A stretch of DNA of 64,000 bases from an uncultured Desulfosoma sp. GTDB taxonomy: Bacteria; Desulfobacterota; Syntrophobacteria; Syntrophobacterales; DSM-9756. The stretch spans positions 62,001 to 126,000 of the forward strand of contig CALGPN010000005.1 of NCBI GenBank assembly GCA_937960435.1, in the 5' to 3' direction. The notes under the pieces are model-generated. The model saw only the letters and a program-made list of their open reading frames with translations, ran no database searches and was not told where the DNA came from. This document shows, in pieces, positions 43,235 to 52,671 of the stretch. The position numbers and the translations under genes were made by a program. How positions within the stretch are numbered: the first letter of the stretch is position 1; every line of letters starts with the position of its first letter.

Positions 43235-46200
43235 ATGATGAAGCGAGCTCTTCGCGGCGTGGCGATTTTCGGCGGCTTGGTCGTCTTGCTAGCAGCCGCG
43301 ATCTTCGGGGCCTCCCAAAGTCCGGCAGCCAAGCGATTTCTCGCACGGGAATTGTCCAAGAGGCTTTCCGGCCCCGGTCAGACTGTTGTCATCGAAGCCG
43401 TGAGCGGGTGGATCCCCTTCGAGTTGGGCGTCGGGGAGCTGCAGATTCTCGATTCCCATGGGCCATGGCTCATCGTGCACGACGTCTTCCTCCAGTGGCG
43501 CCCCATGGCGCTATTTCGCGGAAGAATACGAGGGGAGCTCTTGACGGTCCGTCAGGCCCATTTCACCCGCACACCGACCTTGGATGAAGCTAGGGAAACG
43601 CCACAAGACCGTCGCGACTGGTCCCTCCCCAATCTCCCCATGCCGATCATTTTGGACCGATTTCTCCTGCACCAGGTAATTGTGGAGGCTCCGGTTTCGG
43701 GCATGCCTTTGCGGTTCGCCGCCGAGGGCTCCATCGCTTTCCGCGACGCCGATCGGAGTCAGGAAGCCTTCCTGAAAATGGTGGCGAACCATGACAACCG
43801 CGAGACGCTTCTCAATGTTCAGGTAACTCTGGACCCCACAGCATCGCGCCTTCAGGCGCACGTCACCTTCTCCGAACAAGAAAACGGATGGCTGGCTTCT
43901 CGTTTTGGCTTAAGGAATCTCGGAACGCTTTACGGGAAAATCCATGCCCGCCTGGACAATTCCCGAGACCCGAACGGCACCGTGTGGATTGACGAGCTGG
44001 AGTTCACGTCTCGGGATGTGGCCCTAACGGCTCAAGGGGGTTTTCACCCCTCGACCCGTTCTTTCAAGACGATCTCTTACCATCTTTCCGTCGAGGACCT
44101 TGCCGTCTTCAAGGCTTTGACGGATTTTCCGTTGCGTGGGAAGGGAACTGTGGAAGGCACCGTGAAGGGGTCCGTGGACCACCTTCAGGGGAGCTTCACC
44201 CTGCGTGCGGACAGTGCGGAAGGTCCATTCGGGACCCTTTCGGGCACGGAAACGCGGGTGGAGTGGTCTCTGAAACCGAGACCAACTTCCCCATATCCTG
44301 AGGCGTCCTTCCGTCTTCAGGGAAAAACTTCTTTTCATCCGCCCTTTGGGGATTCCGTCCCGGTCTTGGAAGACATCTCTCTGGAAGCTTCCGCCGCGCT
44401 TTTTTCAGACGGGGCCCTGGAGCTGGAAACGCTTCGGATTTCCTCTCGCGATCTCGGGGAGGCGGCCATGAATGGGCACGCCCAGCTTCGAAAGCGCACG
44501 GCGGAATCTCAAATATCCGTTAATCTATCCGATCTTTCCCGCTTATCCTTTTTGACGCCGCAACCCCTCAAAGGGGATCTGCGGGCCGAGGCCGTTCTCG
44601 GCGGATCCTGGGACAACATGACGGTCCAGACAACCCTTGAAGGCAATGCTTTCGGCTACGGCCAAGCCCAGTGGACGGATTGGCACGTGACCTTGCACCT
44701 TTTCGGGTTGCCTGAAAACCCCTCGGGGCAGTTGACGTCCCGGGCCGCCTACGGCGGCGCACCCTGCCGGCTCTTTTTGGATTTCGCCAAAGCCGGCTCG
44801 CAGCTGCATGTGCCGAAGCTCTCTTTCGGATGCCAAGACGCCTCGATGGAGGGAACCCTCCGGGCCGACCTGGATTCCGCGCTTTTCGCCGGATTCCTTC
44901 GAGTGTCGGTGCCCAGGCTGGAGATCCTCGCCCCGGTCCTCAATCAGGACATCCGAGGGGCTTTGGAAGGCTCTCTGGATCTCTCGGATGAGGGCGGCCG
45001 TCAAGAGCTTCAAGGGAACCTGACGGCGCGATCCTTGATCTGGGGAGGCTTGGGAGTCAATAGAGTCGGTCTGTCCGCACAAATTGAAACTTTGTCCCCT
45101 TCCCCCCGCGGCATGGTGCTTCTTGAGATGCACAACGCCCAAATTCCGCCGTGGACCGTGACCAAAGCCCAGGCCGTCATGGAGGGTGGGGGGGACGGGT
45201 TGACGTTTTCATCGCAAATCGAGGGCACTTCGACACATCCTTTTTCTTTGAATACGGCTGGCACAGCCCGTTTGCACGCCGACGCCAAAGAGCTGAACAT
45301 CACGGCCTTTTCCGGCACCCTCGGCCCCGTGGTAGTGGCCTTGGAAGACCCTGCACACGTCTCGATCCCCGCCCGGGGACTGGAAACTTCCCCCATCCGC
45401 CTGCGAATCGGAGACGGCCGGCTTGCGGGCCGTGTTCAATGGATCGGTGAAACCCCTAAGGCTTCCGTGGAACTTCAAGGAATCCCTTTAAATCTTGTCC
45501 AGCACTTCGGCGGCCCTTCCCTGGAAGGACGCCTCAACGCCAAAGGGACGTTGCAGCGTGTTCGAGGGTCCCCACAGGCGGAATTTGCCCTGAAGGTCGA
45601 CGCCCTACGCAGCCCCGCATGGCCCTCCGGCGAAACCCTGTCCCTGAAAAGCTCGGCTCGGGCCGATGCGATAACCCTGCGGGCGGACGCGGAGGTGGAC
45701 GGCTTGGGCCCCGAGCCGACCCGCGCGGGGATCTCTGTTCCCATACGATTCCATACCGAGCCGTTTGAATTGGCCGTGCTTCGAGACAAGCCCGTGTCGG
45801 GAAGGACATCCTTTGCCGTGTCTTTGGAACGCGTCGGAACACTTCTTGACTTGGACGTCCACAGGATCCACGGCCTGTTGAGGGGACAGCTCGATTTGGG
45901 CGGCACGCTCGAGCGCCCGGCCGTCAATGGCGACGCGCGCTTGGAAAAAGGGCGCTATGCGCATGAAGATCTCGGGATCCTGTTGCAAGACGTGACGGCG
46001 GTTATGGAGGGACAGGGCGCGACCTTGCGGCTTCGGGAGTTGAAAGCATCGGACGGAAAGAAAGGGAACATCCACGGTATGGGGCAAATCCGGCTGGATC
46101 CTCAAGCCGGGTTTCCTTATGAGGCCGCCCTCACCTTTGACGACGTCTCCCCTTTGCACCGGGACGACATTTCGGGAAACCTCAACGGGACGCTTTTCCT

Positions 46201-47095
46201 CAACGGCGGTGCTCAACAAACGTCCATCAAGGGATCTCTGAGAGTGCGTCCATTGCGCCTTCGCCTTCCCGAACGCCTGCCGCCGAACGTCGTGAAACTG
46301 GACGTGGAAGAAATCGGTGAAGGGGTAGCGCCGACCGCCCACAAAAGCTCTCCGTCGGGCTCTCCCGTCCCGCATCGCGTCTTTTTGGACATCACCGTAG
46401 ACTTTCCGGGCATGACCACTGTGTCGGGCTGGGGCTTGGAATCCGAATGGCAAGGTGCGCTGAAGATTTCCGGAGAAGCCCCGAAACCTGTGGTGACGGG
46501 GGGGGTGCACATCGTTCGAGGGCACTTGCTTTTTCTCACCAAGCGCTTTCTTCTTACCCAAGGCGACATCATCTTCTACGGCGATGTTCCACCGGACCCT
46601 GTGCTCAACGTCCTCGGGGAAATAGCACTTCGGGACATGACGGCTCAAGTGCACCTTTCCGGCCGCACCTCCAAACCCGAGCTGACCTTGGATTCCCTGC
46701 CTGAGCGACCTCAAGACGAGATCTTGGCTCAAATCCTTTTCGGTCGAAGCACCACGACGCTCAGCCCCTTCCAAGCCCTTCGTTTGGCCTCGGTCCTTCA
46801 ATCGCTCGCTTCCAGGTCGAGCCAAGGGTCGGCGTTCGATGTTTTGGGAAAAACCCGTGACCTTCTGGGCTTGGAACGGTTGGAACTGCTCGGGCTCGGC
46901 GCCGGGGAAGGCCTTCAGGTGGGCCTCGGCAAATACCTTGGGGAAAACGTTCGGGTGGACGTCAATCAACGCCTGGAAGAAGGCGATGTCTCCCTGAGGA
47001 TCGAAGTGGAAGTCACCCCCAACATCACTTTGGAAACGCAAGTCGGCACCCAATCGCGCACGGGTGCCGGCGTCTTCTGGAAATACGACTACTGA
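43235..47095 (+). CDS. tamB: TamB, translocation and assembly module subunit (AsmA-like)
   Basis: 1286 residues. There is an N-terminal membrane anchor (about 7-26), then a long beta-rich region of repeated amphipathic strands typical of bridge-like lipid transfer proteins. The last 350 residues form the DUF490/TamB domain, with recognisable segments TGGVHIVRGHLLFLTKRF, LPERPQDEILAQILFGR, GLGKYLGENVRVDVNQRL and the C-terminal YDY. It sits in the inner membrane, spans the periplasm and meets TamA. Its length matches family members. Confidence 0.93.
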   Translation: MMKRALRGVAIFGGLVVLLAAAIFGASQSPAAKRFLARELSKRLSGPGQTVVIEAVSGWIPFELGVGELQILDSHGPWLIVHDVFLQWRPMALFRGRIRGELLTVRQAHFTRTPTLDEARETPQDRRDWSLPNLPMPIILDRFLLHQVIVEAPVSGMPLRFAAEGSIAFRDADRSQEAFLKMVANHDNRETLLNVQVTLDPTASRLQAHVTFSEQENGWLASRFGLRNLGTLYGKIHARLDNSRDPNGTVWIDELEFTSRDVALTAQGGFHPSTRSFKTISYHLSVEDLAVFKALTDFPLRGKGTVEGTVKGSVDHLQGSFTLRADSAEGPFGTLSGTETRVEWSLKPRPTSPYPEASFRLQGKTSFHPPFGDSVPVLEDISLEASAALFSDGALELETLRISSRDLGEAAMNGHAQLRKRTAESQISVNLSDLSRLSFLTPQPLKGDLRAEAVLGGSWDNMTVQTTLEGNAFGYGQAQWTDWHVTLHLFGLPENPSGQLTSRAAYGGAPCRLFLDFAKAGSQLHVPKLSFGCQDASMEGTLRADLDSALFAGFLRVSVPRLEILAPVLNQDIRGALEGSLDLSDEGGRQELQGNLTARSLIWGGLGVNRVGLSAQIETLSPSPRGMVLLEMHNAQIPPWTVTKAQAVMEGGGDGLTFSSQIEGTSTHPFSLNTAGTARLHADAKELNITAFSGTLGPVVVALEDPAHVSIPARGLETSPIRLRIGDGRLAGRVQWIGETPKASVELQGIPLNLVQHFGGPSLEGRLNAKGTLQRVRGSPQAEFALKVDALRSPAWPSGETLSLKSSARADAITLRADAEVDGLGPEPTRAGISVPIRFHTEPFELAVLRDKPVSGRTSFAVSLERVGTLLDLDVHRIHGLLRGQLDLGGTLERPAVNGDARLEKGRYAHEDLGILLQDVTAVMEGQGATLRLRELKASDGKKGNIHGMGQIRLDPQAGFPYEAALTFDDVSPLHRDDISGNLNGTLFLNGGAQQTSIKGSLRVRPLRLRLPERLPPNVVKLDVEEIGEGVAPTAHKSSPSGSPVPHRVFLDITVDFPGMTTVSGWGLESEWQGALKISGEAPKPVVTGGVHIVRGHLLFLTKRFLLTQGDIIFYGDVPPDPVLNVLGEIALRDMTAQVHLSGRTSKPELTLDSLPERPQDEILAQILFGRSTTTLSPFQALRLASVLQSLASRSSQGSAFDVLGKTRDLLGLERLELLGLGAGEGLQVGLGKYLGENVRVDVNQRLEEGDVSLRIEVEVTPNITLETQVGTQSRTGAGVFWKYDY

Positions 47096-47102
47096 AAGGC
47101 AT

Positions 47103-47282
47103 TCAACTCCCGCTCGGTTTTTTTTCGCCCCAGGGTTTGCCGCAATGGGGACATTTTCGATCGTCCGGCCATCCTTTGGGAAGCACGGCCCCACAGGCAC
47201 GGCAGGTTTTCTTCCCTTGGGGCTGTGCCTTCTTTTTCCCCGGCCGCAATAACAGCATAAGGCTGGCGAGCAATCCGCTCAT
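47103..47282 (-). CDS. 59-residue zinc-ribbon microprotein
   Basis: ATG at 47282, stop at 47103. The product starts MSGLLASLMLLLRPGKKKAQ and carries two C-x2-C knuckles (CRACG at 27-30 and CPHCG at 44-47) that would bind one zinc ion, a rubredoxin-like/zinc-ribbon arrangement. The N-terminal 13 residues are hydrophobic. It begins 2 bases past the stop of the CPA2 antiporter gene (AAAGGG ribosome binding site) and is probably co-transcribed with it. The tail is rich in Lys. No family name is known to me. Confidence 0.7.
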   Translation of the reverse strand: MSGLLASLMLLLRPGKKKAQPQGKKTCRACGAVLPKGWPDDRKCPHCGKPWGEKKPSGS

Positions 47283-47284
47283 CG

Positions 47285-49291
47285 TTACCCTTTCGCCGCG
47301 CCGCTGGAAGACGTCAGAAGGCGCTGGAAGCTTTTAAGGTCTTGAGTTCGCCCTAGGAGAATGATGACGTCACCGGGCCGCAGAGTGATGTCCGGCCCCG
47401 GGTTGGGGCTCCACAAGCCGTTGCGCCGGACGGCCAAGACGGTCACCCCCCAGGTTTTCCGAAGGCCTAGTTCCCCGATGGTTTTCCCCCCCAGGAACGA
47501 ACCCGGCGTGACCCGATGGGAACGCACTTCCATATCGGGAAGATCGCTCAAGATGTCGCACCACTGGATCGCCGGCAGATGGCCTCCTTCCACAGATTGA
47601 TACCCATCGATGCGCACCCGAGCGATGAGTTCCTCGATCTCTTCCCGAGGCACCAGGTACTTGGTCAGGACCCTCCCGAAAATTTCGATGGATGTTTCCA
47701 GCTCCTCGGGAATCACTTCATTGGCGCCCAGCGCCATGAGCTTTTTCACCTCGGACAAAAACCGGGTGCGCACAATGAGATACACGGCCGGAGCGCTGGC
47801 CCTCACGGCAGCCGTGATCCTTCGGACTGTAGCCGGATCGGCGAGGGAGACACAGACAACCTTGGCGTCCCTTACGGCCACATGATCCAGAACGGTCTCT
47901 TCCGAAGCATCGCCGAAGATGATGGGCTCCCCCTTTTTCTTCTCCTCCCTGACCGTTGACGGATTCATTTCCACAACGGCGTAAGGAATGCCGGCGGATT
48001 TGGCTGCTCGAGCCAAATTGCGCCCTACAGGACCGTAGCCCACGATGATGACGTGGTTAGCCAAAGGCGGTACGCTCTGATGTTCTTTTCCAAACGACGG
48101 GGAGGAAAACCCGAGGAGGATTTTTTGCGGCAACGGCCACCGGGAAACTCTTTCGGCTGCGCGAGGCGCCGCCGCCATGAGAAAAGGGGTCATCATCATG
48201 GTCAACGTGGATACGGCGAGAAAAAGAGGCACATGATCCCCGACCAGAATCTTGTGGCTGATGCACACGGCACATAAGACAAAGGAAAATTCCCCCACTT
48301 GGGCGAGGGCCAACCCCGTGTGCACCGCCATGCGCATTGGGTAGCCCAGGACAAGGACGACAATGAGGCACACGATGGATTTTAGTGCCACGGCGAGCAG
48401 ACCGAGCGACACGACGGCCGCGAAGTGATGGAGAACGAAAGAGAGGTCCAGGCTCATGCCCACGGAGACGAAAAACAAGCTGGTAAAGAGGTCTTTGAAG
48501 GGAAGCATTTGCGCCAAGGTTTGGTGGCTGTATTCGGATTCGGACAGAACCAACCCGGCCAGAAAAGCCCCTAAAGACAAAGACAACCCGGCAAATGACG
48601 TGATCCAGGCCACCCCGAAACAAAAAACCACCGCCGTCAAAAGAAAGACTTCCCGACCCCGCGTCGCCGCCACGATGTGCAGCACTCGGGGAAGCACGTA
48701 ACGCTGGGTCAAGAAGACGAAAAGAAAAATCCCCGAGGATTTGAGGGCAAGAATCCCGAGGGTGTGGAAAACGTTTTCTCCTGAACCGCCTAAAAGGGGG
48801 ATGAGAAGCATCATCGGGACGACGGCCACATCCTGAAACAGCAAGATGCCGAGGCACATCTGCCCGTGAGCGCTTTCCAGCTCCATGCGGTCCTGAAGGG
48901 TCTTCAAGACAATGGCCGTGCTGCTCAGCGCTACCAGAAAGCCCATGGGCAAGGCTAAAGACGCCTCACGAAAACCGAAGGCGACCAAGGCCCACACGGC
49001 GGCCGTGGTCAGCACAACCTGCAAGCCACCGCCCAAGACGACGATGCGCTTGATCCGGATCAGTTCCGAAAGGGAAAACTCCAAACCGATGGAAAAAAGC
49101 AGAAGAACCACGCCGAGCTCCGCAAGAAAGGTCACGTCCTCGGACGTCTTCACAAGGCCCAAACCGTAAGGTCCCGCGAGGCACCCGGTGATGAGGAACC
49201 CGACGATGGGAGGGATTTTCATTCGATGGCATGCCAGAATGACCCCGACGGCCAAGGTGAAAACGATGAGGAGGTCGGTCAGCGTGTGCAT
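47285..49291 (-). CDS. CPA2-family monovalent cation/proton antiporter with TrkA-N and TrkA-C domains
   Basis: 668 residues from the ATG at 49291 (AGGAAG upstream). The N-terminal 380 residues are a KefB-type antiporter with about 12 membrane helices (GVILACHRMKIPPIVGFLITG, LVALSSTAIVLKTLQD). A Rossmann TrkA-N domain (VIIVGYGPVGRNLARAAKSAG) and a TrkA-C domain (GGKTIGELGLRKTWGVTVLAVRR) complete it. Nucleotide binding would gate K+ or Na+ efflux against H+. The related Kef systems respond to glutathione or electrophiles, but no KefF-type partner is present. Confidence 0.9.
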   Translation of the reverse strand: MHTLTDLLIVFTLAVGVILACHRMKIPPIVGFLITGCLAGPYGLGLVKTSEDVTFLAELGVVLLLFSIGLEFSLSELIRIKRIVVLGGGLQVVLTTAAVWALVAFGFREASLALPMGFLVALSSTAIVLKTLQDRMELESAHGQMCLGILLFQDVAVVPMMLLIPLLGGSGENVFHTLGILALKSSGIFLFVFLTQRYVLPRVLHIVAATRGREVFLLTAVVFCFGVAWITSFAGLSLSLGAFLAGLVLSESEYSHQTLAQMLPFKDLFTSLFFVSVGMSLDLSFVLHHFAAVVSLGLLAVALKSIVCLIVVLVLGYPMRMAVHTGLALAQVGEFSFVLCAVCISHKILVGDHVPLFLAVSTLTMMMTPFLMAAAPRAAERVSRWPLPQKILLGFSSPSFGKEHQSVPPLANHVIIVGYGPVGRNLARAAKSAGIPYAVVEMNPSTVREEKKKGEPIIFGDASEETVLDHVAVRDAKVVCVSLADPATVRRITAAVRASAPAVYLIVRTRFLSEVKKLMALGANEVIPEELETSIEIFGRVLTKYLVPREEIEELIARVRIDGYQSVEGGHLPAIQWCDILSDLPDMEVRSHRVTPGSFLGGKTIGELGLRKTWGVTVLAVRRNGLWSPNPGPDITLRPGDVIILLGRTQDLKSFQRLLTSSSGAAKG

Positions 49292-49346
49292 GTTCTTCCT
49301 GAGTTTTTCGGGCCGATGAGTGGAAATCCAGAACGGTTTCGAGGGT

Positions 49347-49375
49347 ATAACATCAAGAGAGGCGCGGCGAGTCAA
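49347..49375 (-). promoter_or_regulatory. Candidate promoter for the CPA2 antiporter gene
   Basis: Minus-strand TTGACT (49370-49375), a 17-base spacer and TGTTAT (49347-49352). This is a fair sigma70 match about 56 bases ahead of the start at 49291. The 195-base gap to the divergent korA gene holds nothing else that I can call. Confidence 0.5.
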
Positions 49376-49486
49376 CAAAAAACGGCTCAGGCCTTTTCAC
49401 GAGCCCCGACGATGGGGTAAAGAGATCGACATCGTTGCGGGATCATCCAGGAAGAATTCACCGCTTTCGGAAAGGACGTTCCGCCT

Positions 49487-51160
49487 ATGGAATGCACCAT
49501 GGTCATCGCAGGCAGTGCCGGGGAAGGCATTCAGACCATCGGGGATGTCTTGGCCGACACCCTCTCCAGCCAAGGATACGCCGTTTTTACCTGGCAGGAA
49601 TACGAGTCGCGCATTCGCGGCGGCCAAAATTCCTACACCATTCGGGTGAGCGAATCCCCCATGAACGCCCCGACCGTAGAGGCCGACATTTTCCTTTATC
49701 TCAATCGGGAGGCTTTGGAAAAATACTCCCAGAGGCTTAAAGCGGGGGCGATCCTTTTGGGCGAGAGTGCGGCATCGGAGTCATCCATCGTCGTACCCTT
49801 CAAAGACTTGGCCCGTTCCGTCTCAGGCCGGACGATCTATGCCAACACCATCGCCATGGGGGCCTTGGCCGCCGTGGTCGGCGTGGAACAGGCCGCCTTG
49901 GAAAAGGTCCTGACCAAGGAATTCGCCGCCAAAGGGGATGAAGTGGTCCGCGCCAACCACAAAGCCGCCGCCCTCGGATTCGACCATGCCCTGCAAGCCT
50001 GCCGGGACCGCTGTCCCTGGACCTTTCCCAAAAAAGAGAAAGCTTATTACCTCATTTCGGGAAACGAAGCCCTGGCTCTCGGGGCCTTTCACGCGGGATG
50101 CCGATTCATCGCCGCCTATCCCATGACGCCGTCTACGGGCATCATCACTTATCTGGCCAAGCATTGGGAGAAGGCGGGCGTTTTTTGCGAACAGGCCGAA
50201 GACGAGATCGCCGCCGTCAACATGGCCTTGGGAGCGTCGTTTGCGGGAGCCCGCGCCATGACGGCCACATCCGGTGGGGGCTTTGCCCTCATGGTAGAAG
50301 GCATCAGCTTGTCCGGCATGACCGAAGTCCCTCTCGTCATCGTTCTGGCCCAGAGGCCCGGACCCGCCACAGGGCTTCCCACGCGGACTGCGCAAGGGGA
50401 CCTGCTTTTTGCGGTCCATGCCGGGCACGGGGAATTCCCCAAAGCGATCTTGGCCCCATCCGACGCCGAGGATGCCGTCCACACCATGTGCCGGGCCTTT
50501 CACCTGGCGGATCAGTTTCAGATCCCCGTCATCGTGCTGAGCGACCAGTTGCTCGCCGACTCCCGATTCAGCATCGAAAATTTCCATCTGGAAAAGGCTG
50601 TGCGCCGTTCTTTCCTTGCGGACCCCAAAGACTTTACAGATTACAAGCGATACGCCTTCACCGAAACGGGGGTGTCCCCGCGGCTCTCCCCCGGCCAAGG
50701 ACCTCACCTGGTTACGGCCGACAGCGACGAGCATGACGAATGGGGGCACATCACGGAGGATCTGGTCGTCACGGCGCCGTCCATGCATGCCAAACGACTT
50801 AAGAAGATTTCTTTCCTCCAAAAGGCGATGCAGCCGCCCTTGGCGTACCGCACGGAAGATGCCGAGGACGTTTTCTGCACCTGGGGATCCACCAAAGGAG
50901 CGGCTCTGGAGGCGGTAGAGGCGCTGCGGCGCACCGGCGCCCGCGTCGGGCTCCTCCACTGGTCGGAGCTCTGGCCACCGCCGGTAGCGGCCCTTCCCGA
51001 AAGGGTCCGGCTCTGGGCGGTGGAAAACAACGCCACGGCCCAATGGGCCTCTCTGATGGCGCTAGGCTACGGTCGGACCGTGGACAAAAAGGTCCTGCGA
51101 CACGACGGGTTGCCTCTCACAGCACATGACATTTGGAGGGCTTACCATGACCTCGCCTGA
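49487..51160 (+). CDS. korA: 2-oxoacid:acceptor oxidoreductase, alpha subunit (gamma-alpha fusion)
   Basis: 557 residues. The N-terminal gamma-like domain (about 1-175; GSAGEGIQTIGDVLADTL, IRGGQNSYTIRVS) is fused to the pyrimidine-binding alpha domain (residues 185-557; ISGNEALALGAFHAGCRF, YPMTPSTGIITYLAK, EDEIAAVNMALGASFAGARAMTATSGGG). This is the KorA layout of 2-oxoglutarate (or related) ferredoxin oxidoreductases. It overlaps korB by 14 bases. No separate ferredoxin-like delta subunit is present. Substrate is not proven: 2-oxoglutarate and other 2-oxoacids both fit. Confidence 0.9.
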   Translation: MECTMVIAGSAGEGIQTIGDVLADTLSSQGYAVFTWQEYESRIRGGQNSYTIRVSESPMNAPTVEADIFLYLNREALEKYSQRLKAGAILLGESAASESSIVVPFKDLARSVSGRTIYANTIAMGALAAVVGVEQAALEKVLTKEFAAKGDEVVRANHKAAALGFDHALQACRDRCPWTFPKKEKAYYLISGNEALALGAFHAGCRFIAAYPMTPSTGIITYLAKHWEKAGVFCEQAEDEIAAVNMALGASFAGARAMTATSGGGFALMVEGISLSGMTEVPLVIVLAQRPGPATGLPTRTAQGDLLFAVHAGHGEFPKAILAPSDAEDAVHTMCRAFHLADQFQIPVIVLSDQLLADSRFSIENFHLEKAVRRSFLADPKDFTDYKRYAFTETGVSPRLSPGQGPHLVTADSDEHDEWGHITEDLVVTAPSMHAKRLKKISFLQKAMQPPLAYRTEDAEDVFCTWGSTKGAALEAVEALRRTGARVGLLHWSELWPPPVAALPERVRLWAVENNATAQWASLMALGYGRTVDKKVLRHDGLPLTAHDIWRAYHDLA

Positions 51161-52022
51161 TCTCTTCAACAATCATGTGGCCATCCAATGGTGTCCGGGC
51201 TGCCCCAACTTCGGCATCCTCACGGCCGTCAAAAAGGCTTTGGCCGGCCTCGGCTTGAAACCCCACGACGTCTGCCTTGTTTCCGGTATCGGCCAAGCGG
51301 CCAAGCTCCCGCACTACCTCCAGTGCCATTTCTTTAACGGCCTGCACGGCCGCGCCATCCCCGCCGCCCTCGGGATCCACGCCGCCAATCCGCAGCTCAC
51401 CACGCTGGTGACCACCGGGGAAGGAGATTGTTACGGGGAAGGCGGCAACCATCTGCTCCATGCGTTCCGACGAAATCCTCACATCACCGTGATTGTTCAC
51501 AACAATGAAATCTACGCCCTGACCAAAGGACAAGGCTCCCCGACGACACCTGCGGGAGAAATCCGGAGCCTCCACGTCCAAGGCGTCGAAGCTTCGCCGC
51601 TCAACATGCTTGCCGTGGCCGTGGCCCATCGGTGCCCGTTCGTGGCCCGAGGCTTCGCCCTCGATCCCGATGCTTTGACCACGCTCATCATGGAAGCCGT
51701 TCAATGGCCGGGTTTGGCTTTGGTGGAAGTCATCCAGCCATGCATCACCTGGGGGCGCCATCCTTTGGACTGGTACCGCGAAAGGGTGCGTCCGATCCCA
51801 CAAACCCATGACCCCACCGACCAAGAAGCCGCCCTTTCCCTGCTCCTCAAAGAAGAAAACCGCTTCATGGTCGGCTGCTTTTACAAGAACGACACCCGAA
51901 CCCTTTTCGGCGCCCGATTTCGGCAACGCTTCGGCGACGCTACTTTGGCTCTTTCGGCATTTCCAAGCCCGGAACGCACCTTGGAGCTTCTTCAAGAATT
52001 TCGACCGGCCCCATGCACATAA
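51147..52022 (+). CDS. korB: 2-oxoacid:acceptor oxidoreductase, beta subunit
   Basis: 291 residues from the ATG at 51147 (GGAGG seven bases ahead; the frame opens 7 codons earlier). The first [4Fe-4S] ligands are in IQWCPGCPNFG, with a later Cys in VEVIQPCITWG. The thiamine diphosphate motif GEGDCYGEGGNHLLHAFRRN runs on to NNEIYALTKGQGSPTTP, which is standard for KorB. It oxidatively decarboxylates a 2-oxoacid to the acyl-CoA and reduces ferredoxin. It overlaps korA and ends at a gap that holds a lipoprotein gene. Confidence 0.93.
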   Translation: MTSPDLFNNHVAIQWCPGCPNFGILTAVKKALAGLGLKPHDVCLVSGIGQAAKLPHYLQCHFFNGLHGRAIPAALGIHAANPQLTTLVTTGEGDCYGEGGNHLLHAFRRNPHITVIVHNNEIYALTKGQGSPTTPAGEIRSLHVQGVEASPLNMLAVAVAHRCPFVARGFALDPDALTTLIMEAVQWPGLALVEVIQPCITWGRHPLDWYRERVRPIPQTHDPTDQEAALSLLLKEENRFMVGCFYKNDTRTLFGARFRQRFGDATLALSAFPSPERTLELLQEFRPAPCT

Positions 52023-52106
52023 CCTCTTCCGATCCCGGCCGAGATCATGTATAAAAATTCACGTGAGCGGTCTTCATCGTAAACTTCAAAAAACAAAGGA
52101 GTGGGT

Positions 52107-52511
52107 ATGCGACGATTTCTTTGTCTCTTTGTGGCGTTGGGTCTGATTGTCTCCTTCGGCTGCGCCAAGAAAGAACCTCAAGACGCCGCCAAGGCCTATG
52201 TGGACCAACAGATCGCCAAACACAAAGGTTTTCAGCTGGATACCTCCAAATTGAAGTATCAGGTCGTGGAACAGACGGCGGATGCCGCCAAGGTGTCTGT
52301 GACGGGAACCATCGAAGTAAAATCGGTGATTCCGTTGGTCAAGAAGGGCAATGAATGGGTGCTCGCTGAAAAAGCCGAGCCGGCGAAGGAAAAGGCGAGC
52401 GTGCCGCCGCCGGCCATGAAAGCCGCCCAGGCACCGGCCGAAGCGAAGCCTGCCCCCGCGGCGCACAAAGTCGAGGCAAAACCTGAGGCGAAGCCGGCAA
52501 AAGCCCACTAA
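52107..52511 (+). CDS. Small predicted lipoprotein with Ala/Pro/Lys-rich tail
   Basis: 134 residues from ATG 52107 (AAGGAG six bases before). A signal peptide ends at Cys near residue 19 (GLIVSFGC). The -3 residue is Ser, so the lipobox is imperfect. The core (25-80) is a short alpha/beta region. The last 50 residues repeat A, P, K and E (APAEAKPAPAAHKVEAKPEAK), a flexible, probably cell-wall-spanning linker. A TATAAA box near 52050 could be its -10. No known family is recognised. It lies after korB but has its own promoter-like element. Confidence 0.75.
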   Translation: MRRFLCLFVALGLIVSFGCAKKEPQDAAKAYVDQQIAKHKGFQLDTSKLKYQVVEQTADAAKVSVTGTIEVKSVIPLVKKGNEWVLAEKAEPAKEKASVPPPAMKAAQAPAEAKPAPAAHKVEAKPEAKPAKAH

Positions 52512-52615
52512 AATCTTGAGGCGCGTCCCTTGGGGTCTTCCCGGCTCAACCCCGCAAGGTGCCCTTGATTACTGCAAGCCTTTAGCCTTTCAGGGGATGC
52601 TCAGAGCCTGAACGG

Positions 52616-52650
52616 GGCAGGGGCGCACCGATGTCTGCGCCCCTGCCTTT
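52616..52650. terminator. Bidirectional terminator between the lipoprotein and DUF2062 genes
   Basis: GGCAGGGGCGCA (52616-52627) and TGCGCCCCTGCC (52636-52647) form a perfect 12-bp stem with an 8-base loop, followed by TTT. It stands between convergent genes. Confidence 0.65.
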
Positions 52651-52671
52651 AAGAGTTTCCGGGCCCGCCTT

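Noticed and set aside
45605-47200. 531-codon minus-strand frame opposite the tamB end
   Set aside because: Antisense to tamB, whose C-terminal domain is recognisable. Only the short zinc-ribbon gene past 47103 is kept on this strand.
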